64,000 nucleotides of DNA from a virus. Shown here piece after piece: positions 54,712-63,111 of this stretch. Position 1 is the first letter of the stretch. Each line of letters begins with the position of its first letter. The position numbers were made by a program, and so were the translations under genes. The stretch covers positions 62,001-126,000 of IMG/VR virus record IMGVR_UViG_3300020469_000011; one strand, written 5' to 3'. The notes below the pieces were generated by a model that had not been told where the DNA came from, made no database searches, and saw only the letters and a program-made list of their open reading frames with translations.

Positions 54712-55070
54712 GTCATTTATCAGCGTTACTGAATACAATGGAATCAATTGAAATTGATAGAGAACTAGGTCTACAAATTTTTGAAAATTATGTAACGGAG
54801 TATGTGCAATTAATACATGAAGAAAAAGATGCAATCTCAGAAAAGGATTTTGAAGTTATGAAAGAAGTCGCAGTTTCTCTTGGGTTAGATCCTAAAGATT
54901 TTGAAAGTGCGATGAATACAATGGCAGAAGATGATGAATATGATAAATACGATGCACAAGTAGATAATGTTGTTGATAACGATGACTTGCCTCCAGGCGT
55001 AACAGAATTTACTAGTTATTTAAATCGTTGGGTTTCCCCTAATCCTTTAGATACACGTACTCTATATTAA
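54708..55070 (+). CDS. Hypothetical protein, 120 aa
   Basis: Acidic helical protein with a Pro/Trp-containing C-terminus (SYLNRWVSPNPLDTRTLY). Unrecognised. It starts within the Nudix gene end with AAAGGAGG as ribosome site. Probably real given spacing and signal. Confidence 0.65.
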   Translation: MSHLSALLNTMESIEIDRELGLQIFENYVTEYVQLIHEEKDAISEKDFEVMKEVAVSLGLDPKDFESAMNTMAEDDEYDKYDAQVDNVVDNDDLPPGVTEFTSYLNRWVSPNPLDTRTLY

Positions 55071-55073
55071 AAT

Positions 55074-55448
55074 ATGAAAGTTCATTCATTTTTAAAAGTA
55101 AAAAAAGATATACAGAAATTTTTAAACTATGAAATGGTTAAAATAGAAGACAAAAAACCTAATCGTATTTTGCCTGTATTTCAACGTATTAATGATGATG
55201 TTCCCTATTTAACAGAATCTAAACTTGAAGATGCCTATTTAAATAAGGAAATTTCAAAAAAAACTAAAAAACTTCTTGAGTGGCTTTCTATAAAAGAAAA
55301 TTTAGAAGTCGCTGAGAATATTTACAATAATAATAAAAATAAATTTGAAGAAGTTACCTTCCTTTTGGAAAGTGAAAAAATAAATTTTACAACATTAGTT
55401 AGGAAGTTAATACATAAACATGAACAAGCGATCTCTTGTAGAGAATAA
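55074..55448 (+). CDS. Hypothetical protein, 124 aa
   Basis: Mostly helical, Lys-rich (YNNNNKNKFEEVTFLLESEK). Unrecognised. Overlaps the primase start by 29 nt, suggesting coupling. Its start lies 3 nt after the preceding stop. Confidence 0.6.
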   Translation: MKVHSFLKVKKDIQKFLNYEMVKIEDKKPNRILPVFQRINDDVPYLTESKLEDAYLNKEISKKTKKLLEWLSIKENLEVAENIYNNNKNKFEEVTFLLESEKINFTTLVRKLIHKHEQAISCRE

Positions 55449-56442
55449 ATCTCTTCAAAAAGAATTCCTTCATCGTCTTTCATCCACTCTAAGAAATTTT
55501 AAATGGAAAACAAACGGAGCTAATTTTTCTTGCCCCATTTGTGGGGATAGCAAGAAAAATGAAACTAAGGCAAGAGGTTATATTTTTGAAAAAGAAAATC
55601 TATATCAATACTTTTGCCATAATTGTGGTTTTAGTTCAAACTTTTCTTTCTTTCTGAAGAGTGTAAATTCTTTACTTCATACAGAATATCTAAAAGAACT
55701 TTTTCTAGATAAAAAAAGAACAGATGCTATAATGAGTTCTGTCAGACCAAAACTTCTACCAAATAGAATTTCGCTTACTTATGTAAAAGCACCTACTATT
55801 GATTCTTTAGATGAGGGACATGTAGCAAAAGAATATGTTAAACGTAGAAAAATTCCAAATAAATATCTAAAGGAATTATTTTATGTATCAACTTTTGGAA
55901 ATTGGGTTAGAAAGCATTATGATCCAAATTATTCTGGTGGTAATGATGAAAGAATAATTATTCCTTTTTACAATGGAAAAAAACAACTAGTAGCTTTTCA
56001 AGGTAGAGCACTATCTGGAAATACAAAACTCAGATATATAACTATAAAATTAAGTGAGAAAGCTCCAAAAATATATAATTTTGATAATGTAGATGTAAAG
56101 AAAAAGATATATATTGTTGAGGGTCCGATTGATGCAATGTTCTTACCTAATGCGATAGCTGTTGCTGGTTCAGATGTTACAAAAACTTTAGATAAATTAA
56201 ATTTTGATTTTGTATTTGTTGCTGATAGAGAACCCAGAAATCCAGAAATAATTAAAAAGATTGCAAATATGATAGACCGAAAGTATAAAGTATCTTTATT
56301 GCCAGAGTCTATGCCCGGTAAAGATATTAATGAATATATACTAAATGATTACACAACTAATCAAATAGTTCAGATGATTGATCGTTTTACTTTTGAAGGA
56401 CTTCAAGCAACTTTTCAACTCAAAATGTGGCAAAAAATCTAA
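55420..56442 (+). CDS. 61: DNA primase gp61
   Basis: 340 aa, close to T4 gp61 (342). An N-terminal zinc site (CPIC at Cys38/Cys41 and CHNC at Cys66/Cys69) is followed by the toprim core: IYIVEGPIDAMFLPNAIAVA and FVFVADREPRNP. LSGNTKLRYI and AFQGRAL also match DnaG-type primases. Makes primers for lagging-strand synthesis and binds gp41. Complete. Confidence 0.93.
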   Translation: MNKRSLVENKSLQKEFLHRLSSTLRNFKWKTNGANFSCPICGDSKKNETKARGYIFEKENLYQYFCHNCGFSSNFSFFLKSVNSLLHTEYLKELFLDKKRTDAIMSSVRPKLLPNRISLTYVKAPTIDSLDEGHVAKEYVKRRKIPNKYLKELFYVSTFGNWVRKHYDPNYSGGNDERIIIPFYNGKKQLVAFQGRALSGNTKLRYITIKLSEKAPKIYNFDNVDVKKKIYIVEGPIDAMFLPNAIAVAGSDVTKTLDKLNFDFVFVADREPRNPEIIKKIANMIDRKYKVSLLPESMPGKDINEYILNDYTTNQIVQMIDRFTFEGLQATFQLKMWQKI

Positions 56443-56462
56443 AAGTTAAAAAATCAAAATCT

Positions 56463-56470
56463 TATAAATA
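56463..56470 (+). promoter_or_regulatory. T4-type late promoter TATAAATA
   Basis: Exact match to the T4 late consensus, 37 nt before the ATG at 56507, in the 64-nt gap between primase and the 72-aa gene. It suggests late, probably abundant expression of an otherwise isolated gene inside the early block. Confidence 0.7.
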
Positions 56471-56506
56471 TATTCACTATACTATAAATTTTAAAAGAGT
56501 TCAAAT

Positions 56507-56725
56507 ATGGCTACACCAACATTAGATGCACTAAGAAGTGACGTAGGAGATCCTACTAAATATGAGATTATCACATCAACAGGTCATGCCTATCTTGTAC
56601 AAAATCATAATGTTATCGCTACAGGTACAAGTCCTAATAGTGTAATAATTTGTACTGATTCTACAAAAGCAACTAAAATAGTTAGTTTAGTTGATGCTAG
56701 TATAGTGGCTTTGTTGAAAAAATAA
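56507..56725 (+). CDS. Small late protein, 72 aa
   Basis: MATPTLDALRSDVGDPTKYE begins a Ser/Thr/Val-rich beta protein without charge clusters (SNTG/IVSLVDASIVALLKK at the end). Composition and exact late promoter suggest a virion decoration or minor coat protein. Not recognised. Confidence 0.65.
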   Translation: MATPTLDALRSDVGDPTKYEIITSTGHAYLVQNHNVIATGTSPNSVIICTDSTKATKIVSLVDASIVALLKK

Positions 56726-56832
56726 ATCTTTTTTAATCTAAACAATTTAACAAAGGAAGAAAGTGTAGAAATATACTTAATGGATTCGTACATTCTTTTT
56801 TTAACATATTAATTATCGAGAGGATATAAAAC

Positions 56833-58635
56833 ATGAGTGCCCGTATACTTTCAATGCCTCAAAGTAACAAAAAGGAATATTATGGTGTAGAAATTAATGA
56901 ACAGAGAAGTGATAATTTATCAGATATGGCAAATAAAATGTTAACTCAATTTTATTGCCGTGAAGAAGAAACTCCTCAAGAGGCTTTTGCAAGAACTGCA
57001 ATTTGTTTTTCAGCCGGTGATTTAGATTTGGCACAAAGAATATATGATGCTGTATCAAAAGGTTGGTTTATGTTTGCTTCTCCTGTATTATCCAATTCAA
57101 TTCTACCAGGTGAAAAAGCAAAAGCAATGCCAATTTCTTGTTTTCTACTTGACATTCAAGACAATTTAGATTCAATTATAGACCATTCTACAGAAATACG
57201 GTGGTTATCAGTAAAAGGAGGTGGAATCGGAGCTAACTGGTCCAAAGTTCGGTCCGTCTCAAATAAAGCACCAGGACCAATGCCGTTCCTTCATACGATT
57301 GATGCTGATATGATAGCATATCGTCAAGGAAAAACACGTAAAGGTTCTCTCTGTGCATTCTTAGATATATCCCATCCAGATATCATAGAATTTACAAACA
57401 TGAGAGTTCCAACAGGTGATGTAAATCGTAAAAATTTAAACTTACACCACTCTATAAACATCACAGATGAATTCATGAGAGCCGTTGAACGAGATGAAAT
57501 GTGGGATTTGATTGACCCATCAGATAAAACAGTTAGAGATACTATCCGTGCTCGAGAACTTTGGGAAATGATCCTAGAAGTTCGTTATCGTACAGGTGAA
57601 CCAAATATACATTTTATTACTGAGTCCAATAGACACTTACCTCAACCTTTAAAAGATAAAGGATTAAAAATAAATAGTTCTAATTTATGCCAAGAGATTA
57701 CTTTGCCAACAAATGAAGATAGAACCGCTGTGTGTTGCCTATCTAGTTTAAATCTTGACAAATACGATGAGTGGCATAAGACAACATTAGTAGAAGATAT
57801 GATTACCATGCTAGATAATGTACTTCAATTTTTTATTGACAATGCTCCCAACCAATTACAAAAAGCAAAATATTCTGCAAGTAGAGAAAGATCTTTAGGA
57901 CTAGGTGCTATGGGTTTTCATTCTTGGTTACAAAAGAATAATATTGCATGGGAAAGTCCTGAAGCAAAAATTGAAAATGAAGAAATTTTTTCATTCATAT
58001 CAAAGAAAGCCGAATCACAAACAAGATTATTAGGATTACAGAAAGGAGAATACTTAGATGGCATCGGCACAGGCCGAAGAAATGCACATCTAACCGCAAT
58101 TGCTCCAAATGCTAATTCTGGAATGTTGCTTGGTGTTTCGCCTTCTATAGAACCATATAATGCCAATACATTTACACAAAGATCTCGCATTGGTTCTTAT
58201 TTAATTAAGAATCCTTACTTAGCAGATATATTGGAAAAATATGGTAAAAATACTGATTCTATTTGGTCCGATATTATGTTGAATAGGGGGTCTGTTCAAC
58301 ATTTAAATTTTTTATCTGAACATGAAAAAAATGTATATAAAACTGCTATGGAATTAGATCAAGAGACAGTTGTGGAACATGCTGCAGATAGACAAAAATA
58401 TATTGAACAAGGTCAGAGTGTGAATTTATTTTTTCCTGCTAAAATGGATAAAGCTAATTTATCCAGAGTTCACTACATTGCATGGAAGAAAAAACTTAAA
58501 ACTTTATATTACTTGAGAACGGAAGCTGAACATCGTGTAGAAAATGTATCTTCACAGGTTGAGAGGGTTGCACTTGAAGACTATGTAGAAGATAAACCCA
58601 AGCAAGAGGATGACTGTTTAAACTGTCAAGGATAG
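56833..58635 (+). CDS. nrdA: Ribonucleotide reductase large subunit, class I
   Basis: 600 aa. Conserved NrdA elements are visible: ASPVLSN with partner cysteines in CCLSSLNL, the catalytic NLCQE (Cys near 286), GGGIG, IAPNANSGMLLGVSPSIEP and a C-terminal CLNC redox pair. An N-terminal ATP-cone of full length is not evident, so allosteric control may be reduced. It partners the Grx-NrdB fusion 59 nt downstream. Reduces NDPs to dNDPs. Confidence 0.96.
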   Translation: MSARILSMPQSNKKEYYGVEINEQRSDNLSDMANKMLTQFYCREEETPQEAFARTAICFSAGDLDLAQRIYDAVSKGWFMFASPVLSNSILPGEKAKAMPISCFLLDIQDNLDSIIDHSTEIRWLSVKGGGIGANWSKVRSVSNKAPGPMPFLHTIDADMIAYRQGKTRKGSLCAFLDISHPDIIEFTNMRVPTGDVNRKNLNLHHSINITDEFMRAVERDEMWDLIDPSDKTVRDTIRARELWEMILEVRYRTGEPNIHFITESNRHLPQPLKDKGLKINSSNLCQEITLPTNEDRTAVCCLSSLNLDKYDEWHKTTLVEDMITMLDNVLQFFIDNAPNQLQKAKYSASRERSLGLGAMGFHSWLQKNNIAWESPEAKIENEEIFSFISKKAESQTRLLGLQKGEYLDGIGTGRRNAHLTAIAPNANSGMLLGVSPSIEPYNANTFTQRSRIGSYLIKNPYLADILEKYGKNTDSIWSDIMLNRGSVQHLNFLSEHEKNVYKTAMELDQETVVEHAADRQKYIEQGQSVNLFFPAKMDKANLSRVHYIAWKKKLKTLYYLRTEAEHRVENVSSQVERVALEDYVEDKPKQEDDCLNCQG

Positions 58636-58694
58636 CTCAGTGAAGTCTCAGAATCATCACCACAAACTTTTTTTATTACACACTAGGGTAAATA

Positions 58695-59918
58695 ATGGAA
58701 ATTAAAATTTATTCAAAAAATAATTGTTCTTATTGTAAAAAAGCTAAAGAGTGGTTTGACACAAACCAAATGGAATATGAAGAAATTGTGCTTGATGACC
58801 ATAAAGAACGTATGGATTTTTATCAACGTGTTTCAAATGGAAAAGAAGTAAATAGTGTTCCACAAATTTTTATAGATGAAAAACATATTGGAACTTATAC
58901 TGATTTATTAAAACAAGAAGCATTAATATTAAAAAAAGCATTTGGAGGACTCGAAGTCTCTTCAATTACATATAAACCTTTTCGTTATGAATGGGCAGTT
59001 GAGATGGCTCAGAATCATGAAAAAATTCATTGGATTCCAGAAGAGGCTTCTCTTGAAGATGATGTTCATGATTGGAAATCTGGTAAATTATCTCAAGGTG
59101 AAAAAGATTTTATTCGTAGTGTACTCACATTGTTTGTTCAATCTGATGTAAATGTTGGTGAAAACTATATTAACTATTATTTAAAGATTTTTAAGAACAA
59201 TGAAATTCGTAAAATGTTATCATCATTTGCTGCTAGAGAATTCATACATCAAGAAGCATATGCACTATTTAATGACACAATTGGATTTCCAGAATCAGAA
59301 TATTCTGTATTTTTAGAAATAGAGGAAATGAGAGAGAAACATGATTTTATGTTAGACATTGATGTAAGTACAAAAGAAGGCACAGGACTAGCAATTGCTA
59401 GGTCTGTTATTAATGAAGGACTAGTTTTGTTTAGTTCTTTTGCAATGCTTTTAAATCTCCAAAGATTTGGTAAACTAAAAGGTTTTGGTAAAATCAATGA
59501 ATGGTCAGTGCGTGATGAAAATCTCCATGCACAAGGAATGGCAAAATTATTCAGAACATATTGTAGTGAAAATCCACGTATTGTTAATGATGGGTTTAAA
59601 AAGAAAATTTATAGTATGATTCGTAAAGCAGTGGAACTTGAAGATATGTTTATTGAACGTGCATTTGGATTTTCTAAAATGGAAGGACTAACTCAAGAAG
59701 AAATGAAGATGTATATTCGTTATATGGCAGATAGACGTTTGATTCAATTAGGAATGAAAGGTAATTATAAGATTAAGGAAAATCCTTTGTCTTGGTTGGA
59801 TCATATTTTAAATGCACCAGACCATACAAACTTCTTTGAGGGTAGAGTGACTGAATATACAGTTGCTGGTTTAACCGGTAAATTTAATTATGATTTTGTT
59901 GATGAGGTTGCAGCCTAA
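58695..59918 (+). CDS. nrdB: Ribonucleotide reductase small subunit with N-terminal glutaredoxin
   Basis: 407 aa. Residues 1-75 form a glutaredoxin: CSYC (Cys11, Cys14), VPQIFI with cis-Pro56, and GTYTDL. NrdB follows: EFIHQEAY (ligand Glu182, His185; radical Tyr189), EGLVLFSSF and RDENLHAQGM. The fusion would deliver reducing power directly to NrdA. Its stop overlaps the convergent 85-aa gene by 4 nt. Confidence 0.96.
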   Translation: MEIKIYSKNNCSYCKKAKEWFDTNQMEYEEIVLDDHKERMDFYQRVSNGKEVNSVPQIFIDEKHIGTYTDLLKQEALILKKAFGGLEVSSITYKPFRYEWAVEMAQNHEKIHWIPEEASLEDDVHDWKSGKLSQGEKDFIRSVLTLFVQSDVNVGENYINYYLKIFKNNEIRKMLSSFAAREFIHQEAYALFNDTIGFPESEYSVFLEIEEMREKHDFMLDIDVSTKEGTGLAIARSVINEGLVLFSSFAMLLNLQRFGKLKGFGKINEWSVRDENLHAQGMAKLFRTYCSENPRIVNDGFKKKIYSMIRKAVELEDMFIERAFGFSKMEGLTQEEMKMYIRYMADRRLIQLGMKGNYKIKENPLSWLDHILNAPDHTNFFEGRVTEYTVAGLTGKFNYDFVDEVAA

Positions 59919-60172
59919 CGAAAAAATCTATTTCTTTTAAGTGTTTTGAGCGGCTCACGATATATAGTTTTAGGAAAATAAGGATAGTGTTGATTTTGAT
60001 AACGATTTCTTTGTGTTCTAGCCGCTCTCACATCACTCAGAGGAGAAGGTTTTTTATTAATCCTCTGAGTTTGTTTTATTATATTTTGAATACTTTCTTG
60101 CTCCTTTCTCAAATCTCCTTCCGACATACCTAATAAAATAAAAGAACTTAAAAGTATTAAAATATTTTTCAT
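59915..60172 (-). CDS. Small exported protein, about 85 aa
   Basis: The likely start is ATG at 60172 (MKNILILLSSFILLGMSEGD), an N-terminal signal-like hydrophobic segment; a longer TTG reading from 60184 adds four residues. The mature part is basic with Arg/Gln/Tyr-rich C-terminus. No lipobox cysteine. Function unknown; possible cell-envelope or lysis accessory. Confidence 0.6.
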   Translation of the reverse strand: MKNILILLSSFILLGMSEGDLRKEQESIQNIIKQTQRINKKPSPLSDVRAARTQRNRYQNQHYPYFPKTIYREPLKTLKRNRFFR

Positions 60173-60173
60173 T

Positions 60174-61007
60174 TTAGGCATCAAGTATAATATTACATTT
60201 TTCTAACGCACTAATCATTCTTGTCATTCCAATTCCCCCACCAACTCTAGGAAAAAAATCAAAAGACAAGAATTTTTCTAATTCAGCTTCTACTCTATCT
60301 TTTCCAAATAAGTTATAAAGCAATTGACTATACTCACCATTTGTTATAGTATGAAAAGTATCACGCATTTGATCTACATTTGTTGACCTCTCTGCTGAAC
60401 CAATTGTCTCCATTCCTCCAAGAATAACGTCAATCTTTTTACTATGCACTCCATCTTCATGTCTACTCATATTCCAAAATGGACTTGTAAATTCTGGAAA
60501 ATCTGTAATCATACAAGTACCAAAATTGTTAAACATTGACTCTTCATGACTTGCATCAAGCTCACTATCAACAGCAAAATGTTCCTGCCATTCTACATAT
60601 GTTCTTTCAGTTATATCATCAAATCCTAGATAATTACAAAGTTGATATTCCATCTCACTTAAATTTTCAATTGTTCCTGGAAACTCAAATTCAAACATAG
60701 GGAAAATTATATCATGTCTTCCTGGTATTGCATTTGGTTCTTGTCTATAACTAGTGCTGATACAAAAAAACCCTTCAGAAGAAGGGCTTTTTAATAATTC
60801 ATGTTCTAACCACATCTGACCTGTTTGAGGTAAAGGCCATACCTCTCCTGCGTAATTATAAGTAGCAACATTGAACGGGTCTTCACATGCTGCTAGAATA
60901 CTCAAACGATTTTGAGTGTGAACTTCTGCGAAACCTCTATCTAAAAAAAAAGATCGTAAAGAATTTACGGTGCTTGTATATTTGCGAGGATCAATTAGTT
61001 GGGTCAT
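60174..61007 (-). CDS. Stand-alone class II aminoacyl-tRNA-synthetase-like enzyme, 277 aa
   Basis: The start is ATG at 61007 with AAAGGAG 5 nt upstream; the longer TTG reading is less likely. Class II motifs are visible: motif 2 STSYRQEPNAIPGRHDIIFP with MFEFEF, and motif 3 PRVGGGIGMTRMIS. No anticodon-binding domain is present. It resembles the catalytic core of Asp/Asn/Lys synthetases or asparagine synthetase A. It may activate an amino acid for a non-translational acceptor. A terminator-like hairpin lies inside it. Confidence 0.8.
   Translation of the reverse strand: MTQLIDPRKYTSTVNSLRSFFLDRGFAEVHTQNRLSILAACEDPFNVATYNYAGEVWPLPQTGQMWLEHELLKSPSSEGFFCISTSYRQEPNAIPGRHDIIFPMFEFEFPGTIENLSEMEYQLCNYLGFDDITERTYVEWQEHFAVDSELDASHEESMFNNFGTCMITDFPEFTSPFWNMSRHEDGVHSKKIDVILGGMETIGSAERSTNVDQMRDTFHTITNGEYSQLLYNLFGKDRVEAELEKFLSFDFFPRVGGGIGMTRMISALEKCNIILDA
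60764..60792. terminator. Bidirectional terminator-like hairpin inside the synthetase-like gene
   Basis: AAAAAAA-CCCTTC-AGAA-GAAGGG-CTTTTT: a 6-bp perfect stem with 4-nt loop, with U-runs on both strands. On the plus strand it could stop read-through from nrdB; on the minus strand it could attenuate the synthetase-like gene itself. Confidence 0.55.
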
Positions 61008-61017
61008 TTTTCTCCTT

Positions 61018-61248
61018 TCATTTTTTGTCAATTAATTTTTCAACTTCTAATTTTTCTAAATCCCATTGTATATCTTCTAATATCACATCAAGCATTCTAA
61101 AGTTTTCTTTTGCTTCAGAAATGGCTGCTCCTAATATTTCTTTAGTTTCACCATCTTCCATTTGATTATAAATTTTTATAGCAAGACGAAAAACTTTGGG
61201 GGCTTCAGTCAATTCTTTCAAAATAAAATCAAACTCTGTATTACTCAT
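61018..61248 (-). CDS. Hypothetical protein, 76 aa
   Basis: Acidic helical protein, PKVFRLAIKIYNQMEDGETK followed by EILGAAISEAKENF. Unrecognised. It ends 11 nt before the synthetase-like start, so they may be co-translated. Confidence 0.6.
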   Translation of the reverse strand: MSNTEFDFILKELTEAPKVFRLAIKIYNQMEDGETKEILGAAISEAKENFRMLDVILEDIQWDLEKLEVEKLIDKK

Positions 61249-61257
61249 ACGTTTTTA

Positions 61258-61362
61258 TTAAATCTCACGAAAGTATAGTAAATATATTATGAATCCCAAA
61301 GCATAAGCTAAAGAACCATATGTAAATATCATGGATAAAATTTTACGTGTATTTTCTTTCAT
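61258..61362 (-). CDS. Tiny membrane protein, 34 aa
   Basis: MKENTRKILSMIFTYGSLAY followed by ALGFIIYLLYFREI: a basic N-terminus and one transmembrane helix. Overlaps the next upstream ORF (61343-61513) by 20 nt. Fills a gap of a tightly packed operon. Confidence 0.5.
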   Translation of the reverse strand: MKENTRKILSMIFTYGSLAYALGFIIYLLYFREI

Positions 61363-61513
61363 TATTAATTTTTTGCTGAATCAATTCTTGTTTAATATTA
61401 TTTTTAATCCATTGAGGTAGTTCACTATATCTATATTCTGTCATACCAATTTTCATATTTGGGTCAATGTAAATTTCTTCTTCTGGTTCTGTTATTGGTT
61501 GTGCTTTATCCAT
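61343..61513 (-). CDS. Small hypothetical protein, 56 aa
   Basis: MDKAQPITEPEEEIYIDPNM starts an acidic then basic helical protein ending NNERKYT. AAGGT lies before the ATG. It sits 7 nt from the lipoprotein stop. Probably real by packing; function unknown. Confidence 0.5.
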   Translation of the reverse strand: MDKAQPITEPEEEIYIDPNMKIGMTEYRYSELPQWIKNNIKQELIQQKINNERKYT

Positions 61514-61520
61514 AAATACC

Positions 61521-62111
61521 TTATTTCACCCTCAATGTAAATTCAATAGGGTCTAATTTAATAATATTTAAACTCTCATTTACAAATCCATGTAACTTAG
61601 TTTTATATAATAATGTGATATCTGATGTATTATCAACATTAACCTTTGCTCCATCTAAAGTCATATCAGATTTTACAAGAGAGTAATTAAAGAATCCACT
61701 TGATGCTTTAGTAAAGTTATCTAATCCTGGTGTAATTCCAGTTTGATTAACAACAACCATATCAGAAGTACCTTCAATATATAGAGTGAGTACTGGTAAA
61801 GTTCCTAATGTCCAATTAGCAAGTGATAAATTTTGTGAAGTGCCACCATACAGTGCCATAACATATGTACTATTTTCTGAAGATTTTGGTGTTAGTGACG
61901 TAGTAGAATTTGAACTACTTTTATCATTTGTTGTGGTAGTAGTAGTGGTAGTGGTTACTGTATGATTGTCTTTAATAATTTCTTTATGACTAGTTACAGT
62001 ATGATTATCTTTGAGAGTGATTGTAGATTCTAACTTATTTTCTGGTAAAGCATCTCTACATGATGCTGCTAATAATGCTAATGCTATAATAGTGATAGCC
62101 TTTTTAAACAT
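61521..62111 (-). CDS. Probable lipoprotein with Thr-rich linker, 196 aa
   Basis: ATG at 62111 with AGGAG upstream gives MFKKAITIIALALLAASCRD, a classic lipoprotein signal with LAAS-C lipobox (Cys18); a longer reading from 62135 lacks this signal form. A repeat KDNHTVT occurs twice and a run of nine Thr follows, then a Ser/Thr-rich beta domain. Expected in the host envelope; phage lipoproteins can block superinfection, but this is inference. Confidence 0.7.
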   Translation of the reverse strand: MFKKAITIIALALLAASCRDALPENKLESTITLKDNHTVTSHKEIIKDNHTVTTTTTTTTTNDKSSSNSTTSLTPKSSENSTYVMALYGGTSQNLSLANWTLGTLPVLTLYIEGTSDMVVVNQTGITPGLDNFTKASSGFFNYSLVKSDMTLDGAKVNVDNTSDITLLYKTKLHGFVNESLNIIKLDPIEFTLRVK

Positions 62112-62112
62112 T

Positions 62113-63111
62113 CTACTCCTTTTTAATTTTATCAATATATTTTTTAACTATATTTGGTTTCATTTGATGTTCTTTCTCATCAATTATCTGAACATTAAGA
62201 CCTTTAACAATTTCTCTGAATTCAGAATTCGTTACCTTTGCGTTTTCTAATGCTTCTTCAATATAATAAACTTGTAATATTTTAAAGTTAGATAAAACTA
62301 TTTCATCATAGTCTAAATATTTGGAACCTGATGTCCATTTTTTACTCTGCATATTTGGCCAGCGCATAATAAGTTCATTAAAAACTTTGCGATATTCTTT
62401 TTTACTTTTAATAATCCTTTCAGTTCCAGCAACATATTGTCTTATATATTTCTGTTTAACATCGCCTGAAATATCATAAGGAGTATAATCATTTTCTTTA
62501 TCTCCATATTCATCACGAAGTTTTTTGAGTAAATTTTGTTTAAATATAACTAGTTTTTGAAGTAAAAGTTTGTATTGATAAAATTTCATTTCTTTTTCGG
62601 CAGATGTCATTTTATTTTTTTTTGATTTCCCATCTAAAAAGAATTCGATATATGATGATGACATAATTGAACTATCACTATCTCCACTTATATCAATAAC
62701 TCTCACTCCTTTTTTATCTGGCTTGCTCATGATGTCGCCAGCTTGACCCATTAGTGCAGTTCCTTCTAAAATAGTAATAACACCACCCCCATCATCCCAA
62801 ATTCCATACAACATTGTTCCAATATTATCAACAGTAAAAGCTGAAATTTGTTTTGTTCTTTTATTTTGAAGTTTTTTAAGTTTATCTAAACCTTTTACTC
62901 CAGAGGAATGTGCAGCTATTAAACGCACTGGTGTTGAAACTCTTTCTATAAATTTTTGATCAAGAATAAGATGAAAACTTTTATCTTTTTCATCTTGAAA
63001 TATATATTCTTTGTCATCAGCCAGCAATCCATCTGCTTCCATGAATATATGGTCAAATAAAGACCGCTGCCATTGAACCTCTTCGTTTACTACTTCTTTA
63101 AATGACTTCAT
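62113..63111 (-). CDS. Unrecognised protein with capsid-targeting-like leader, 332 aa
   Basis: It begins MKSFKEVVNEEVQW, similar in style to the capsid-targeting-like leaders elsewhere in the window (MKSFNQFITE). A TPVRLIAAHSSGVKGLDKLK segment followed by LQNKRTKQISAF recurs in marine phage proteins and has some likeness to ADP-ribosyltransferase-type folds, but this is weak. The C-terminal part is Lys-rich and helical. The stop lies 1 nt from the lipoprotein ATG. Function unknown. Confidence 0.65.
   Translation of the reverse strand: MKSFKEVVNEEVQWQRSLFDHIFMEADGLLADDKEYIFQDEKDKSFHLILDQKFIERVSTPVRLIAAHSSGVKGLDKLKKLQNKRTKQISAFTVDNIGTMLYGIWDDGGGVITILEGTALMGQAGDIMSKPDKKGVRVIDISGDSDSSIMSSSYIEFFLDGKSKKNKMTSAEKEMKFYQYKLLLQKLVIFKQNLLKKLRDEYGDKENDYTPYDISGDVKQKYIRQYVAGTERIIKSKKEYRKVFNELIMRWPNMQSKKWTSGSKYLDYDEIVLSNFKILQVYYIEEALENAKVTNSEFREIVKGLNVQIIDEKEHQMKPNIVKKYIDKIKKE

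Noticed and set aside
56778-56810. Ten-codon leader peptide before nrdA
   Set aside because: ATG at about 56778 opens a short ORF, but it has no ribosome site and no attenuator-like structure follows.
61008-61031. Upstream start for the synthetase-like gene
   Set aside because: The longer reading uses TTG and runs over the AAAGGAG ribosome site that serves the ATG at 61007.
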